Source of the DNA: Planctobacterium sp965279005
Lineage (GTDB): Bacteria > Pseudomonadota > Gammaproteobacteria > Enterobacterales > Alteromonadaceae
DNA: 64,000 nucleotides
Reading direction: 5' to 3'
Assembly: GCA_965279005.1 (NCBI GenBank)
Contig: CBDIHK010000026.1
Coordinates: 372,001-436,000 of the forward strand
Shown here: positions 63,931-64,000 of the stretch, one piece after another
Layout: every line of letters begins with the position of its first letter
How positions within the stretch are numbered: position 1 is the stretch's first letter
Position numbers and translations under genes: made by a program
The notes under the pieces: model-generated
The model's input: only the letters and a program-made list of their open reading frames with translations
Database searches by the model: none
What the model was told of the DNA's origin: nothing

Positions 63931-64000
63931 TTGCCCCTATTGATAGTGTTAAGCTTATGACCCAGTTACCCTTTCCAGATAAATTGAAGCACTTCTTTAG
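63918..64000 (+). CDS. Possible start of a gene running out of the window
   Basis: A frame opens with ATG at 63918 and has no stop to the window end (27 codons, MGFDVAPIDSVKLMTQLPFP then DKLKHFF). A second ATG at 63957 is the likelier start, since the first overlaps a repeat-like sequence. No ribosome-binding site is clear. Too little is visible to assign a family. Confidence 0.3.
   Translation, partial: MGFDVAPIDSVKLMTQLPFPDKLKHFF

Overview
The window looks like chromosomal DNA of a marine, heterotrophic gammaproteobacterium, most likely of the Alteromonadales. The basis is a Vibrio SglS-like sodium/sugar symporter, two TonB-dependent receptors (one with an N-terminal signalling domain), a DUF1800/DUF1501 pair, a gcvTHP operon and many secreted or lipidated proteins. 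No rRNA, tRNA or CRISPR array was seen. Taxonomy is an inference from protein resemblance only.

Layout. 1-2973: a divergent locus in which a GAF-domain gene (cut by the window edge) faces a secreted protein with a near-perfect sigma-54 promoter and three copies of one dyad operator. 3163-6843: an AraC regulator, a small membrane protein and a three-lipoprotein CsgG/DUF4810/GNA1162 operon. 7077-10978: two reverse-strand gene pairs, a Tat-exported aldo/keto reductase with a membrane partner and a secreted transglutaminase with a 411-aa secreted protein. 11411-24729: regulators (TrmB, membrane XRE, LysR), a serine hydrolase, a CHASE-PAS-GGDEF-EAL protein, a DUF2946-like protein beside a copper-type TonB receptor, a methyltransferase, a Fic protein preceded by six copies of a TGTCNNATAAA operator, and a toxin-antitoxin pair whose toxin is broken by a small dispersed repeat.

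24986-40266: a defence island, visibly AT-richer than its flanks. An IS1595 element with an 8-bp target duplication sits just before a 612-aa protein of unknown type with a nuclease-like C-terminus. Then follows an operon hsdM-hsdS-OLD nuclease-UvrD helicase-hsdR-YgjP peptidase. The OLD+UvrD pair has the make-up of a Gabija system and lies inside a type I restriction operon, with start/stop overlaps at most junctions. This is the best candidate for an unusual system in the window.

40316-44944: gcvT-gcvH-gcvP on the reverse strand, with REP-like repeats between gcvH and gcvP. 45303-51794: a 1740-aa exported protein (twelve related beta-sandwich repeats, Ig-like domains, a DUF1800 end) with a Tat-exported DUF1501 partner. 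52231-54806: a polyglutamine protein and an IS4-family element inserted in one arm of a 25-bp REP inverted repeat. 54812-62453: a putative sugar-uptake and cell-surface-signalling locus: symporter, FecR-like anti-sigma, ECF sigma, a frameshifted periplasmic binding-like gene and a large STN-TonB receptor. 62468-64000: small housekeeping-type genes (DUF2784, GFA-type zinc protein, GNAT acetyltransferase).

Two dispersed small repeats recur: an ATACCGATTCNATTAAGTAT-like element in gaps and in the broken toxin gene, and an AAGGGGTCAG REP-like sequence.
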